Shown: positions 1 to 8,622 of the stretch, in pieces
How the letters are laid out: every line of letters starts with the position of its first letter
Position numbering within the stretch: position 1 is the first letter of the stretch
Assembly (NCBI RefSeq): GCF_014873945.1
Contig: NZ_JADBEC010000001.1
Coordinates: forward strand, 3,117,001 to 3,181,000
Direction: 5' to 3'
Source of the DNA: Rhizobium viscosum
GTDB taxonomy: Bacteria > Pseudomonadota > Alphaproteobacteria > Rhizobiales > Rhizobiaceae
DNA: 64,000 bases
Translations under genes and position numbers: made by a program
The notes under the pieces: generated by a model
Told to the model about the DNA's origin: nothing
The model's input: only the letters and a program-made list of their open reading frames with translations
Databases searched by the model: none

Positions 1-737
1 CTAGCCCGCAGGAGAGGGCCGAGCGGCTGGTGATCGTTAGCACGATGATCTATCTGATCTTCAACGAGGGCTACAGCCAGGCGGATCCGGAACAGGAGGC
101 GGCTGCCTTCAGTGACGAGGCGATCCGGCTGGCGCGGCTGATGCTGCATATCTTCCCCGCCGAACCGGAACTCATGGGGCTGCTTTCCCTCATGCTCTTG
201 CAGATTTCCCGCCGGCAGGCACGCTTCAGCGCTGAAGATGAGATCGTGCTGCTCGAGGACCAGGACCGTTCGCTCTGGAACCAGCCCTTGATCAACGAAG
301 CGCTGGCTCTGCTCGACAAGGCGCTGCGTCATCGCAAGCCCGGCCCCTATCAGCTCCAGGCAGCAATTGCCGCCGTCCATTCCCGTGCAAAACGCGCCGC
401 GGATACCGACTGGGTGGAAATCGATCTGCTCTACCGCGCGCTGGAGCGCGTCCAGCCTTCACCGGTCGTGACGCTCAACCGGGCGGTCGTGGTCTCAAAG
501 CTGAATGGACCGCAGGAGGCACTCGATCTCATCGAACCACTGGGCGAGAAGCTCGACGGCTACTTCTATTATCACGGCCTGCGCGGCAATCTGCTGAAGC
601 AGCTTGGCCGTATCACGCCGGCCCGCATTGCCTTCGACCGCGCCATCGCGCTTGCCCATTCCGCGGCGGAAGCTGCCCATATCCGCCGGCAAATCGACAA
701 GATGCAGGAAGAAGCGGCGCAGCCGGCGGCGAAATAA
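1..737 (+). CDS. ECF RNA polymerase sigma factor, C-terminal part (ECF42-like), partial
   Basis: The frame is open to the left edge of the window and ends at the TAA at 735-737, so only the C-terminal part is present. The visible protein carries the motif YLIFNEGY followed by a long helical region of TPR-like character, the arrangement seen after the sigma2/sigma4 domains in ECF42-type sigma factors (DUF6596). The DNA-binding domains lie outside the window. In that family the C-terminal domain is thought to replace an anti-sigma factor in control. A YCII/DGPF-domain gene normally lies upstream of such sigma factors, which cannot be checked here. The family call rests on the conserved motif and the helical tail. 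Confidence 0.75.
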   Translation, partial: SPQERAERLVIVSTMIYLIFNEGYSQADPEQEAAAFSDEAIRLARLMLHIFPAEPELMGLLSLMLLQISRRQARFSAEDEIVLLEDQDRSLWNQPLINEALALLDKALRHRKPGPYQLQAAIAAVHSRAKRAADTDWVEIDLLYRALERVQPSPVVTLNRAVVVSKLNGPQEALDLIEPLGEKLDGYFYYHGLRGNLLKQLGRITPARIAFDRAIALAHSAAEAAHIRRQIDKMQEEAAQPAAK

Positions 738-918
738 GCTGTACCTTCATGGGATGCCGCCCGCGACTTTCGGGGAACGGGCGTGGAAATCATCAATCCG
801 TGGCGGGCATCGGTCTGACGCAGCCATCAACTTTGTCGAACAATCCGTTCCAGAATTTCCGTTTGCTCCAAGCCCTGCCGGACCTTATCTCAGGCGCAAG
901 TTAAACAGGATACCGACC

Positions 919-1980
919 ATGGAACTGGGCCTTTATACATTCGCAGACGTCAACCCCAATCCGTCCCACAGCAAGGGCGTGGAAGCGGCCGAGCGGATCA
1001 AGCATCTGATCGAGGAGATCGAGCTTGCCGATCAGGTCGGGCTTGATGTCTTCGGGCTCGGCGAACATCATCGGCCTGACTATGTGGCATCGGCGCCAGT
1101 GGTGGCGCTCGCGGCCGCCGCGGCTAAGACGAAGAACATCCGTCTCAGCAGCGCCGTCACGGTTCTTTCCTCAGACGATCCGGTGCGGGTGTTCCAGCAG
1201 TTTGCGACGCTGGACCTGATTTCCAACGGGCGCGCCGAGATCATGGCGGGGCGGGGTTCCTTCATCGAATCCTTCCCGCTCTTCGGCTACAATCTCGAAG
1301 ATTATGATCAGCTCTTCGAAGAGAAGCTCGATCTTCTACTGGCTCTGCGCGACAGCGAGATCATCAACTGGCAGGGCGAACTGCGCGCGCCGATCAATGG
1401 GCGCGGCGTCTATCCGCGGCCGCTGCAGGATCCGCTGCCTTTGTGGATTGCTGTCGGCGGCACGCCGCAGTCCGTTGCGCGCGCCGGCGCGCTTGGTCTG
1501 CCGGTCGCGCTTGCCATCATCGGCGGCGAATATCCGCGCTTTGCGCCGCTCTTAGACCTCTATCGGGAAGCCGCCCGCCGGGCAGGACAGGATGCGACGA
1601 AGCTGAAGACCAGCATCAATGTGCATGGTTTCATCGCCGATACGACCGAGGCGGCGGCCGACCAGTTTTACGGTCCGCAGGCCGAAGTGATGAACCGCAT
1701 CGGCCGCGAGCGCGGCTGGGGTCCGACGAGCCGGGCGCATTTCGACATGTCACGCGGCCCGACCGGCAATCTCTTCCTCGGCGATCCGGAACTCGTGGCT
1801 CAGAAGATCGTTGCTGCACACAAGGTTTTCCGCAACGATCGCTTCCTGCTGCAGATGGCGATCGGCCTGATGCCGCATGATCAGGTCATGCGCGGCATCG
1901 AGCTCTACGGGACAAAAGTGGCGCCGATCGTCAGAAAGGCATTGACTGAAACTTCCGAAGGGGCGAAAGCCACCGCCTGA
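919..1980 (+). CDS. LLM-class flavin-dependent oxidoreductase
   Basis: A 353-residue protein starting [13 protein letters not shown], which resembles the Atu2307-type group of luciferase-like monooxygenases that use reduced flavin. The TIM-barrel features of the family are visible, including LGEHHRPDY near residue 50, [20 protein letters not shown] near 80 and a [13 protein letters not shown] segment. The frame stays open well upstream, but the ATG at 919 opens the conserved N-terminus, so I take that as the start. The natural substrate is unknown for this group. It lies 33 bases before the methionine aminopeptidase gene and may be cotranscribed with it. Confidence 0.85.
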   Translation: MELGLYTFADVNPNPSHSKGVEAAERIKHLIEEIELADQVGLDVFGLGEHHRPDYVASAPVVALAAAAAKTKNIRLSSAVTVLSSDDPVRVFQQFATLDLISNGRAEIMAGRGSFIESFPLFGYNLEDYDQLFEEKLDLLLALRDSEIINWQGELRAPINGRGVYPRPLQDPLPLWIAVGGTPQSVARAGALGLPVALAIIGGEYPRFAPLLDLYREAARRAGQDATKLKTSINVHGFIADTTEAAADQFYGPQAEVMNRIGRERGWGPTSRAHFDMSRGPTGNLFLGDPELVAQKIVAAHKVFRNDRFLLQMAIGLMPHDQVMRGIELYGTKVAPIVRKALTETSEGAKATA

Positions 1981-2013
1981 CGAAGAGCCTGTCGCTCTCG
2001 GCAAAGCCGGAAC

Positions 2014-2769
2014 GTGTCTATGGTTATCGAGAACGACGAAGAACTTTCCAAGCTCAAAGAGATCGGCCGTATCTGCGCCAATGCCATCCAGGTCATGGCG
2101 GCAGCGATGGAGCCGGGCATGACGACGCTGGAGCTCGACCAGATCGGCCGCAAGGTTCTGGAAGACGCCGGTGCGCGCTCGGCGCCCGAATTCTGTTACC
2201 AGTTTCCGGGTGCGACCTGCATCAGCGTCAACGAGGAAATCGCCCACGGCATTCCCGGTCCGCGCGTCATTCATCCAGGTGATCTCGTCAATATCGACGT
2301 TTCGGCGGAAAAGGACGGCTTCTTTGCGGATACTGGCGCCTCCTTCGCCGTGCCGCCGGTCGCATCCCGCATCGAGAGGCTCTGCCGGGACGGCAGACGG
2401 GCGCTCTGGGTGGGTCTGAACCAGATCAAGGCGGGCGAGCCGCTGGCGAAGATCGGCAACGCCGTAGGCGCCTTCGCACAGAAGAACCGCTATACGCTCG
2501 TTGCCAATCTCGCGAGCCACGGCGTCGGCCGCTCGCTGCACGAGGAGCCGGCCGAACTTTCCACCTGGCCTGATCCTTCAGAACGGCGCATGATGACGGA
2601 AGGCCTCGTCTTTACCGTCGAGCCTTTTCTTTCGCTTGGTGCCACGTGGGCTGAAGGCGGCGATGATGCCTGGACGCTTTATGCCGATCCCAAGGCCCCG
2701 ACAGTGCAATACGAACATACGGTCGTTGCGACCCGCAACGGGCCGATCATTCTGACATTGGCGGCTTGA
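2014..2769 (+). CDS. map: Type I methionine aminopeptidase
   Basis: Removes the N-terminal methionine from nascent proteins in the cytoplasm. All five metal ligands plus the catalytic histidine can be placed: the HGIPG loop, the two aspartates in NIDVSAEKDGFFADTG, the histidine in SHGVGRSLHEEP, and the glutamates in TVEPFLS and YEHTVV. The protein lacks the N-terminal zinc-finger extension found in eukaryotic and some bacterial forms. The start is either GTG 2014 or ATG 2020; neither has a strong ribosome site. Rhizobia often carry more than one map gene, and this one sits outside any ribosomal-protein cluster, so it could be the accessory copy. Confidence 0.85.
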   Translation: MSMVIENDEELSKLKEIGRICANAIQVMAAAMEPGMTTLELDQIGRKVLEDAGARSAPEFCYQFPGATCISVNEEIAHGIPGPRVIHPGDLVNIDVSAEKDGFFADTGASFAVPPVASRIERLCRDGRRALWVGLNQIKAGEPLAKIGNAVGAFAQKNRYTLVANLASHGVGRSLHEEPAELSTWPDPSERRMMTEGLVFTVEPFLSLGATWAEGGDDAWTLYADPKAPTVQYEHTVVATRNGPIILTLAA

Positions 2770-2800
2770 GGGGGATTTCCCCTCGCTGTTGGAGGTCGAG

Positions 2801-3283
2801 ATGGCAGTTGCCTTCACCAAGGAAGAGAGTGCCGAAACCGCAGCGGAAACGCTGCTACCCGACCGCGCGATTTCGCCTCATCCAAATCTCGTGACGGAGG
2901 CCGGGCTGAAAGCCCTCGAACTGCAAATGCAGGAAGCGCGCCAGGCCTATGAAGCGGCGAGCACCGTCGAGGACGTCAACGAACGGCGGCGGCAGCAGGC
3001 AAATCCTCTGCGTGACCTGCGTTATTTCGTCGAGCGTCTTCGCACGGCCCAGCCTATGCCGGCCCCGACATCGACGGAGACGGTCGCCTTCGGAAGCACT
3101 GTCACCTTCAGCCGTGACGATGGGCGCGTCCAGACATATCGTATCGTGGGAGAGGATGAAGCCGATCCGAAAGCCGGGTCGATTTCCTATGTCGCGCCGG
3201 TCGCCCGGGTTCTCACGGGCAAGGCCGTCGGCGATATCGTTGTCGTCGGCGATCAGGAACTCGAAATCATCAAGATTTCCTGA
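2801..3283 (+). CDS. GreA/GreB-family transcript cleavage factor
   Basis: A 160-residue protein of the GreA/GreB family, which binds the RNA polymerase secondary channel and stimulates cleavage of backtracked RNA. The N-terminal half is a charged helical region with a QANPLRDLRYFVERL stretch where Gre proteins have their coiled coil. The C-terminal half has the FKBP-like fold signature (VAFGSTVTF, YRIVGEDEADPKAGSISY, SPVA-like turn, GKAVGD). The ATG at 2801 is chosen because a perfect GGAGG lies at 2791-2795, five bases upstream; a TTG at 2789 would lie before that site. It sits 31 bases after map. It is probably a paralogue of the main GreA. Confidence 0.8.
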   Translation: MAVAFTKEESAETAAETLLPDRAISPHPNLVTEAGLKALELQMQEARQAYEAASTVEDVNERRRQQANPLRDLRYFVERLRTAQPMPAPTSTETVAFGSTVTFSRDDGRVQTYRIVGEDEADPKAGSISYVAPVARVLTGKAVGDIVVVGDQELEIIKIS

Positions 3284-3337
3284 CCGCCGCACGCGTTTCC
3301 GGCGTCGCGTTCAATTCACTGCTTTTGAGAGGGCCTG

Positions 3338-3736
3338 TCAGGCGGCCTGAGGAAGGCGAGCAACGACCTTGATTTCGAAATCAAAGCCTGCCAGCCAGTT
3401 CACGCCGACCGCCGTCCAGTTCGGATAGGGCGCTTCGCCGATTTCCTTGAAGCGAATATCGGAGATCACGGGCCATTGCGCGGCAGGATCGGTGTGGAAG
3501 GACGTGATGTCGACAACGTCGTCGAAGCTGCATCCGGCAGCCTTCAGCACGGCTTTCAGATTGTCGAAGGCAAGCTGTACCTGCCTTGCGAAATCGGGCT
3601 CGGGCGAGCCGTCTTCACGGCTGCCGACCTGGCCGGAGACGAAGAGAAGGTCACCGGAGCGGATCGCCGCTGAATAGCGGTTGATCTCATAGAGAGCCTG
3701 CCGGCCGGCGGGAAAGATTGCTTCGCGTTTGGTCAT
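3338..3736 (-). CDS. RidA/YjgF-family protein lacking the catalytic arginine
   Basis: A 132-residue protein of the Rid family (trimeric, hydrolyses reactive enamines/imines in its RidA branch). Family features seen are AIRSGDLLFVSGQVG, QLAFDNLKAVLKAAG and a C-terminal EIKVVARLP. In RidA the substrate-carboxylate arginine lies in a PARSxVEV motif; here the aligned stretch reads PNWTAVGV, so that arginine is missing. This suggests membership of one of the Rid branches with a different or unknown activity. The start at 3736 has AGGAGA 5-10 bases upstream. It is divergent from a TetR gene across a region with three matching operator sites, so that regulator probably controls it. Confidence 0.82.
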   Translation of the reverse strand: MTKREAIFPAGRQALYEINRYSAAIRSGDLLFVSGQVGSREDGSPEPDFARQVQLAFDNLKAVLKAAGCSFDDVVDITSFHTDPAAQWPVISDIRFKEIGEAPYPNWTAVGVNWLAGFDFEIKVVARLPQAA

Positions 3737-3841
3737 TGCTTTTCTCCTGTTCAGGTAAAAGGGTGCCTTTCGCCGGGCATTTGCTCGTCGATGGCGACGA
3801 GGCATTTGTGGGTATGGCCAGCCCATTCCGGAGCAATTGAT

Positions 3842-3913
3842 ATACGCCCCGTATGTGGATATAATCAGAGATACGACGCGTATGTCAATACACATACGGT
3901 CCGTATGTGTATT
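3842..3913. promoter_or_regulatory. Three repeats of an ATACG-N3-CGTAT operator
   Basis: Three inverted repeats with the same arms lie in the ridA-like/tetR intergenic region: 3842-3854 (centre CCC), 3871-3883 (centre ACG) and 3894-3906 (centre GTC). The last is the core of a larger perfect palindrome, 3887-3913, with 13-base arms around T3900. Identical arms with differing centres are what one expects of a dimeric HTH repressor. The likely binder is the TetR protein encoded at 3927, acting on both itself and the divergent RidA-like gene. Binding is inferred. Confidence 0.75.
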
Positions 3914-3926
3914 TTGGGAGATAGTG

Positions 3927-4523
3927 ATGGTCGCAAAGACCCGGGCGCAAATGATGGAGGAGACACGGGCGAAGCTCATCCAGGCGGGCCGAAAAGCCTT
4001 TGCAGTCAAGGGCTACGCGGCTGCTTCGATGGACGATCTGACCGCCGATGTAGGGCTGACACGCGGCGCGCTCTACCACAATTTTGGTGATAAGAAGGGC
4101 TTGCTGCAGGCCGTGATCGACCAGATCGACGGCGAGATGGGGGAGCGGTTGCGTATCGAGCGGGATCGCGCCGAGACGACCTGGCTCGGGTTGCTGGCGG
4201 AATATACCGCCTATATCGAAATGGCTCTGGAGCCGGAAATCCAGCGCATCATGCTTCTCGATGGGCCGGCGGTGCTCGGCGATCCCTCGCAGTGGCCCAG
4301 TCAGAATGCGTGCCTTCGAACGACAACCCAGACCATGCAGGCGCTGATTGACGAAGGGACTGTCAGATCCGTCGATGCGGAGGCTGCGGCTCGCCTGCTC
4401 AACGGAGCGTCGCTCAGCGCGGCACTCTGGATCGCCGCAGCGGATGATCCTAATGCCGTTCTGGCAAAGGTTGTCGAAGCATTCCGATCCCTGGCAAGCG
4501 GTCTCCTGAAGGTCGAAGACTGA
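3927..4523 (+). CDS. TetR/AcrR-family transcriptional regulator
   Basis: A 198-residue one-component repressor. The N-terminal HTH is typical: RKAFAVKGYAAASMDDLTAD followed by VGLTRGALYHNFGDKKGLL (residues about 21-60). The C-terminal ligand domain (about 80-195) is not specific enough to name the ligand. The start ATG 3927 gives the normal TetR N-terminus and is preceded by GGGAG; longer versions of the frame would run through the operator palindrome. Three operator copies immediately upstream suggest autoregulation and control of the divergent RidA-like gene. Confidence 0.9.
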   Translation: MVAKTRAQMMEETRAKLIQAGRKAFAVKGYAAASMDDLTADVGLTRGALYHNFGDKKGLLQAVIDQIDGEMGERLRIERDRAETTWLGLLAEYTAYIEMALEPEIQRIMLLDGPAVLGDPSQWPSQNACLRTTTQTMQALIDEGTVRSVDAEAAARLLNGASLSAALWIAAADDPNAVLAKVVEAFRSLASGLLKVED

Positions 4524-4561
4524 TAGGGCGGCGACTTCGGCCGCCACCCGCTCAAGCAACG

Positions 4562-5179
4562 TTAGTCCTGCTGCGGGTCGGTCTTGCCGCCCTGCAGGAT
4601 CTCCATGGCTGCACGCTCCAGAATCCCGGAAATCCTGGCAGCCTCGCTTGTTGACCAGGGATGGCGCATGCGCAGGGCGGAGCGCAGCAGCTGGCGTGCG
4701 GCATGGACGTTGCTGTGGTCGCGGCCGAATTCATCGTCCTCGTGATCACGACGCCGATGGCCGTGGCCACCGCTGCCGCCACCGCTTTGGGGCTGGTCGG
4801 GATCGAACATGCGGTTAACGAAGGCCATGCCCTCGGCAATGCGCTCCAGCTTGGCAAGCGTCTGGTCGATCATGTCACGGTTTTCTTCCACCTTCCGGCG
4901 GCCGGCTTCGGTGATCTTGTAGAGCTTCTTTGCCCCGTCATTCTCGACTTCCGTCAGTCCGGTCTCTTCCAGATAGGTGAGCGCCGGATAGATGACACCC
5001 GGGCTCGGCACGTAGAAGCCGCCGGAGCGCTCCTCCAGCGTCTTGATCAGTTCATAGCCGTGGCTTGGACGCTCTTCCAGAAGCGCCAGCAGGATCGTCT
5101 GCAACTCGCCAGCAGAAAACCTGCGGCCCATTCCCATGCGCATCGCCTCGCCGACGAATCCGCCTCGAAAACCTCTCAT
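4562..5179 (-). CDS. PadR-family transcriptional regulator with a His/Gly/Asp-rich linker
   Basis: A 205-residue PadR regulator. The winged-helix domain (about residues 20-95) shows LLALLEERPSHGYELIKTLEER and GVIYPALTYLEETGLTEV, the PadR signature. A Gly/His/Asp-rich stretch (GGGSGGHGHRRRDHEDD, about residues 133-150) separates it from the C-terminal helices; such a run could bind metal, but this is speculation. The start at 5179 has AAGGAG 7 bases upstream. The gene stands alone and points away from the MFS gene at 5307, which is a possible target together with the regulator itself. Confidence 0.88.
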   Translation of the reverse strand: MRGFRGGFVGEAMRMGMGRRFSAGELQTILLALLEERPSHGYELIKTLEERSGGFYVPSPGVIYPALTYLEETGLTEVENDGAKKLYKITEAGRRKVEENRDMIDQTLAKLERIAEGMAFVNRMFDPDQPQSGGGSGGHGHRRRDHEDDEFGRDHSNVHAARQLLRSALRMRHPWSTSEAARISGILERAAMEILQGGKTDPQQD

Positions 5180-5213
5180 GGCAGGCTCCTTTATATCCGA
5201 TGTATCTCTCACT

Positions 5214-5242
5214 ATGTCGTAAACATATATCGTAAGATATGT
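5214..5242. promoter_or_regulatory. Candidate PadR operator (paired short inverted repeats)
   Basis: Two adjacent inverted repeats share a GTAA core: ATGT-CGTAA-ACAT at 5214-5226 and ATATC-GTAA-GATAT at 5227-5240. They lie 35-63 bases upstream of the padR start and in the gap between padR and the divergent MFS gene. PadR proteins commonly bind ATGT/ACAT inverted repeats, though with a wider spacer than here. Confidence 0.45.
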
Positions 5243-5306
5243 CATTCAAGAGGCGGCGCGAAAAATCTGTTCGGGAAATTGAAGCATTCATCAGAATTAC
5301 TCGTTT

Positions 5307-6521
5307 GTGATGGCCATGCCGCAGCGCGATAAACGCGCGATGTTGGCTCCCAATAACGACCGTCCGGTCAATCTCTTCACCACAGCGCTTGCAGGTGCCG
5401 TCGCCATGGCGGCGGCCATGGGTTTCGGGCGCTTTTCCTTCACGCCGATCCTGCCCGGCATGATGGTTGGCGTGCCGCTTTCGGCCGCCGATGCGGGTTT
5501 CATCGCTTCCGCCAATTTCGTTGGTTATCTCGTTGGTGCGGTCCTCGGCGCCTATGGCTGGGCGGCGGGGCGCGAGCGGCCGATGGCGCTTCTTTCCCTT
5601 CTGGCGACGGCAATCCTACTCGTTGCCATGGCAGCGACGGATTCGATCATACTTTTTGCCGTCATCCGGTTTCTGGCCGGCGTGGCGAGCGCTTTCGCAT
5701 TGGTCTTCACGTCAGCAATCGTGCTGAGCCATGGCGCGGCTGCCGGTAACGATCATGTTCAGGCGGCGCATTTCGGCGGACCGGGGGCGGGGATCGCGAT
5801 TTCTTCTGTCATGGTGCTGTTGTTCGGCTTTGTTTTCGACGATGCGGCCGGCGGTTGGCGCGCAGATTGGATCGGCAGCGCTCTTTTCTGCCTCGCGTGC
5901 TTTATCCTTGTGTGGGCTCTGCTGCCGAAGGCGCCGGTGCGCAATGGGCAGACGAAAGAGCCGGCGCTGGTCTGGAACCGACCGATGGTGCTGCTGACAC
6001 TGTCCTACGGTTTGTTTGGCTTCGGCTATGTCATCACCGCAACCTTCCTCGTCGCCATCGCCCGCATGAGCGCCTCAGGGCCGATCGTCGAATTTCTCTG
6101 CTGGTTCATTGCCGGAGTGACGGCGACGGTCGCGCTGTTCATCTGGAAGCCTTTCGTGCGTTCGCTCGGAATTGGAGGCGTCTACGCCGCGGCCCTGATC
6201 ATCGAGGCGATCGGCGTGCTCGCAACCGTGGAACTGCCGCATTCGGTGGCGCCGCTGATCGGCGGCGCGCTGTTCGGGGCGACCTTCCTTGCCATCACCG
6301 CCTATGGATTGCAGATCGGCCGCCGGCTCTCACCCGAAAGCCCGCGCCGCATCCTGGCGCTGATGACAGCCGCCTTCGGTGTCGGTCAGATCATCGGTCC
6401 TGTTGCTGCCGGCTGGATCGCGCAGGTAACCGGAAATTTCGTGCTGCCGACCATTATTGCAGCAATCGTGCTGGTCTTCTGCGCGCTTTTGGTCATACCG
6501 GTGATGAAGAAAATCCCTTAA
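5307..6521 (+). CDS. MFS transporter, YbfB/YjiJ type
   Basis: A 404-residue inner-membrane protein with about 12 hydrophobic segments. The N-terminal region AMGFGRFSFTPILPGMM and SAADAGFIASANFVGYLVGA is typical of the YbfB/YjiJ group of the major facilitator superfamily, whose substrates are mostly unknown. GTG 5307, ATG 5310, ATG 5316 and ATG 5340 are all possible starts and none has a clear ribosome site. It is divergent from the PadR regulator, and PadR proteins often repress exporters, so a drug or metabolite efflux role is a reasonable guess. Confidence 0.8.
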   Translation: MMAMPQRDKRAMLAPNNDRPVNLFTTALAGAVAMAAAMGFGRFSFTPILPGMMVGVPLSAADAGFIASANFVGYLVGAVLGAYGWAAGRERPMALLSLLATAILLVAMAATDSIILFAVIRFLAGVASAFALVFTSAIVLSHGAAAGNDHVQAAHFGGPGAGIAISSVMVLLFGFVFDDAAGGWRADWIGSALFCLACFILVWALLPKAPVRNGQTKEPALVWNRPMVLLTLSYGLFGFGYVITATFLVAIARMSASGPIVEFLCWFIAGVTATVALFIWKPFVRSLGIGGVYAAALIIEAIGVLATVELPHSVAPLIGGALFGATFLAITAYGLQIGRRLSPESPRRILALMTAAFGVGQIIGPVAAGWIAQVTGNFVLPTIIAAIVLVFCALLVIPVMKKIP

Positions 6522-6644
6522 GTGATTACAAGTTCGTAACAATGGGCTGGACCCATTGCCGCTTTCTTCGAACTGCCTTAATTTCCGGGCAATCAGTGGT
6601 TCGCCACTCTTCCGTGACTCCAGTTCAGGAAAGCAAATCCTCCC

Positions 6645-7910
6645 GTGTTTCATTCCTTCTTTCCCCAGCCAAAGGCGTTCTTTATTTCGCTCGTAGTCTG
6701 GACGCTGGCTGCAATTTTCGGCTGGTATTTCTTCGCCGCCGGTCTCGGTGCTTCGCTTGGTTTTACGCCTGTTCCCGAGGAGCAGCAGCCGATCGATCTC
6801 TCGTTCTTTCTGCTGCCGGAAAATCTCTGGTTCTACGGCTACTTCTTTTTAGCCGCGCTGATCTTCTGCGGTTTCTGGCATTTGAAGGCACTCAGCCATC
6901 CGTGGAAGATGTGGTCCATCTGGGGCTCGGCGCTGATTATCTTCGTGACCTATTTTGGCGTGCAGATCACAGTCGTCATCAACAACTGGCGCCGGCCGTT
7001 CGGCGATCTCTTGCAAAATGCGCTAACGAAGCAGCCGGGTATCACCGTCGAGAACTTCTACGATCTATTTCTGATCTTCGCGCAAATCGCCTTCCTCAGC
7101 ATGCTCGTATCGATCCTGACCGACTTCTTCACCAGCCATTACATCTTCCGCTGGCGGACGGCGATGAACAATTTCTACATGGCCAATTGGGAAAAGCTTC
7201 GCCATATCGAAGGCGCATCCCAGCGCGTGCAGGAAGATACGATGCGCTTTTCCACTACCCTGGAAGGTCTCGGCATCAACCTGATCAATTCGGTGATGAC
7301 GCTGGTCGTCTTCCTGCCGATCATGCTGGCGCTGTCGCATTACGTGACGAGCCTGCCGATACTCGGCGAAGTGCCAAACTCTCTCTTCTGGCTCGCTATC
7401 TTCTGGTCGGCTTTCGGTACCGTCCTGCTCGCTATCGCGGGCATCAAATTGCCCGGGCTGAATTTCAAGAACCAGCGCGTGGAGGCGGCCTACCGCAAGG
7501 AGCTGGTCTATGGCGAGGATCATGCCGACCGAGCACAGCCGCCGACGATGCAGGAGCTGTTCTCAAGAGTGCGAAGAAATTATTTCACGCTGTACTTTCA
7601 CTATCTGTATTTCAATGTTGCCCGCTCGTTTTATCTGCAGGCCGACAATCTTTTCGTCTACTTCTTTATGGCTCCGACCATCGTTGCCGGCGCCATCACC
7701 TACGGTATCTTCCAGCAGATCGCGACCGCTTTCGGTCAGGTCAGCAATTCCTTCCAGTATCTCGTCAACTCCTGGACGACGATCATCGAACTGCTGTCCA
7801 TCCACAAGCGCCTCAAGGCTTTCGAGGCGGCAATTGACGACGAGCCGCTGCCGGATATCGACCAGCGCTATTTGGAGCACGAGGCAGGCGCTGTTCACGC
7901 CGACGGTTGA
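6645..7910 (+). CDS. bacA: BacA/SbmA peptide transporter
   Basis: A 421-residue inner-membrane protein of the SbmA/BacA family, proton-driven peptide importers. Recognisable stretches include MFHSFFPQPKAFF at the start, HPWKMWSIWGSALIIFVTYF, INNWRRPFGDLLQ, FRWRTAMNNFYMANWEKLRHIEGASQR in pieces across residues 165-200, and RVRRNYFTLYFHYLYFN near 305. In Rhizobium and Sinorhizobium BacA protects bacteroids from plant NCR peptides and affects very-long-chain fatty acids in lipid A. The start is a GTG at 6645; an AGGA lies about 13 bases upstream. The gene is monocistronic and ends at a strong terminator. Confidence 0.93.
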   Translation: MFHSFFPQPKAFFISLVVWTLAAIFGWYFFAAGLGASLGFTPVPEEQQPIDLSFFLLPENLWFYGYFFLAALIFCGFWHLKALSHPWKMWSIWGSALIIFVTYFGVQITVVINNWRRPFGDLLQNALTKQPGITVENFYDLFLIFAQIAFLSMLVSILTDFFTSHYIFRWRTAMNNFYMANWEKLRHIEGASQRVQEDTMRFSTTLEGLGINLINSVMTLVVFLPIMLALSHYVTSLPILGEVPNSLFWLAIFWSAFGTVLLAIAGIKLPGLNFKNQRVEAAYRKELVYGEDHADRAQPPTMQELFSRVRRNYFTLYFHYLYFNVARSFYLQADNLFVYFFMAPTIVAGAITYGIFQQIATAFGQVSNSFQYLVNSWTTIIELLSIHKRLKAFEAAIDDEPLPDIDQRYLEHEAGAVHADG

Positions 7911-7922
7911 TACGAAACGAAA

Positions 7923-7952
7923 AAGGGCCACCGCTGCGGTGGCCCTTCTTTT
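7923..7952 (+). terminator. Rho-independent terminator of bacA
   Basis: An 11-base-pair perfect stem (AAGGGCCACCG, 7923-7933, with 7937-7947) around a CTG loop is followed by CTTTTAT. It lies 13 bases after the bacA stop. Because the stem is flanked by A and T runs it may also serve the converging PAS gene. Confidence 0.9.
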
Positions 7953-7971
7953 ATCATCTCCTCGAAAACTG

Positions 7972-8502
7972 TCAGTTCGGGCGCGTGCAGCCGGTATTTT
8001 TCCAGTCCATATCCATCAGGGCTTCCACGATATGCTCGGCAACGGCCATGTTGCCCTCCTTGACTGCGATGTCGTAGGCGGCCAGGCAATGATCGAGCAG
8101 CGGTGTAGCGACAGGCGCTTCCTCAGGGAGGGGAAAGACGATGCCGCCGTAAAGGGACGGGATGCCGTTCTTGTCACGGAAGCATCGTCCGAATGCCATG
8201 ACCTGCTGGAAGACGCCGTTGGCGCGACGTACGCGGTAGTTCTGTTGCTCCGGCTCCTGTGTCAGGATCGTATCGCGGATGACTTTGGCGGCGCCCGGCT
8301 GATCCTCCGGATGGATGCGGGCGACGTAGGCTTCTAGCGGCAGACCGCTTGCCGTTTCCGTAGCATCGAGTCCGAATATTTCAGCGACCGCTCCGTCGCC
8401 ATAGAGGAGGTTGGCAACGATATCCCAGGTGAAAAAGCCGGTTTCACAGACCGGAAATTCGTCTTTGTCGGCCGGGCGCCTCAGGTTTTCAATAAATGTC
8501 AT
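7972..8502 (-). CDS. PAS-domain protein
   Basis: A 176-residue soluble protein. Residues about 20-125 form a PAS fold of the PAS_3 type (TGFFTWDIVANLLYGD, IHPEDQPGA, YRVRRANGVFQQVMAFGRCF). No kinase, GGDEF, EAL or HTH output domain follows; the last 50 residues are helical. It may act as a small-molecule or redox sensor that works through a partner protein. The start at 8502 has GGAGGT seven bases upstream. A second short PAS protein of similar design is encoded at 42684-43145. Confidence 0.8.
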   Translation of the reverse strand: MTFIENLRRPADKDEFPVCETGFFTWDIVANLLYGDGAVAEIFGLDATETASGLPLEAYVARIHPEDQPGAAKVIRDTILTQEPEQQNYRVRRANGVFQQVMAFGRCFRDKNGIPSLYGGIVFPLPEEAPVATPLLDHCLAAYDIAVKEGNMAVAEHIVEALMDMDWKNTGCTRPN

Positions 8503-8622
8503 GACGTCGCACCTCCCCATGCTTGCAGCACGCTCATGAGGCAATGCTTATCAAAGCGCAGCCCCGATGCAATCAATACGTGCGAGAGTTTTTGATATCC
8601 AAGGGTTTTAAGCGCCAGGTGC

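Noticed and set aside
5855..7837. Long open frame of 660 codons in another phase of the MFS and bacA genes
   Set aside because: It is Arg/Ala/Leu-rich, crosses an intergenic gap and runs out of phase with two clearly conserved membrane-protein genes; a by-product of high GC.
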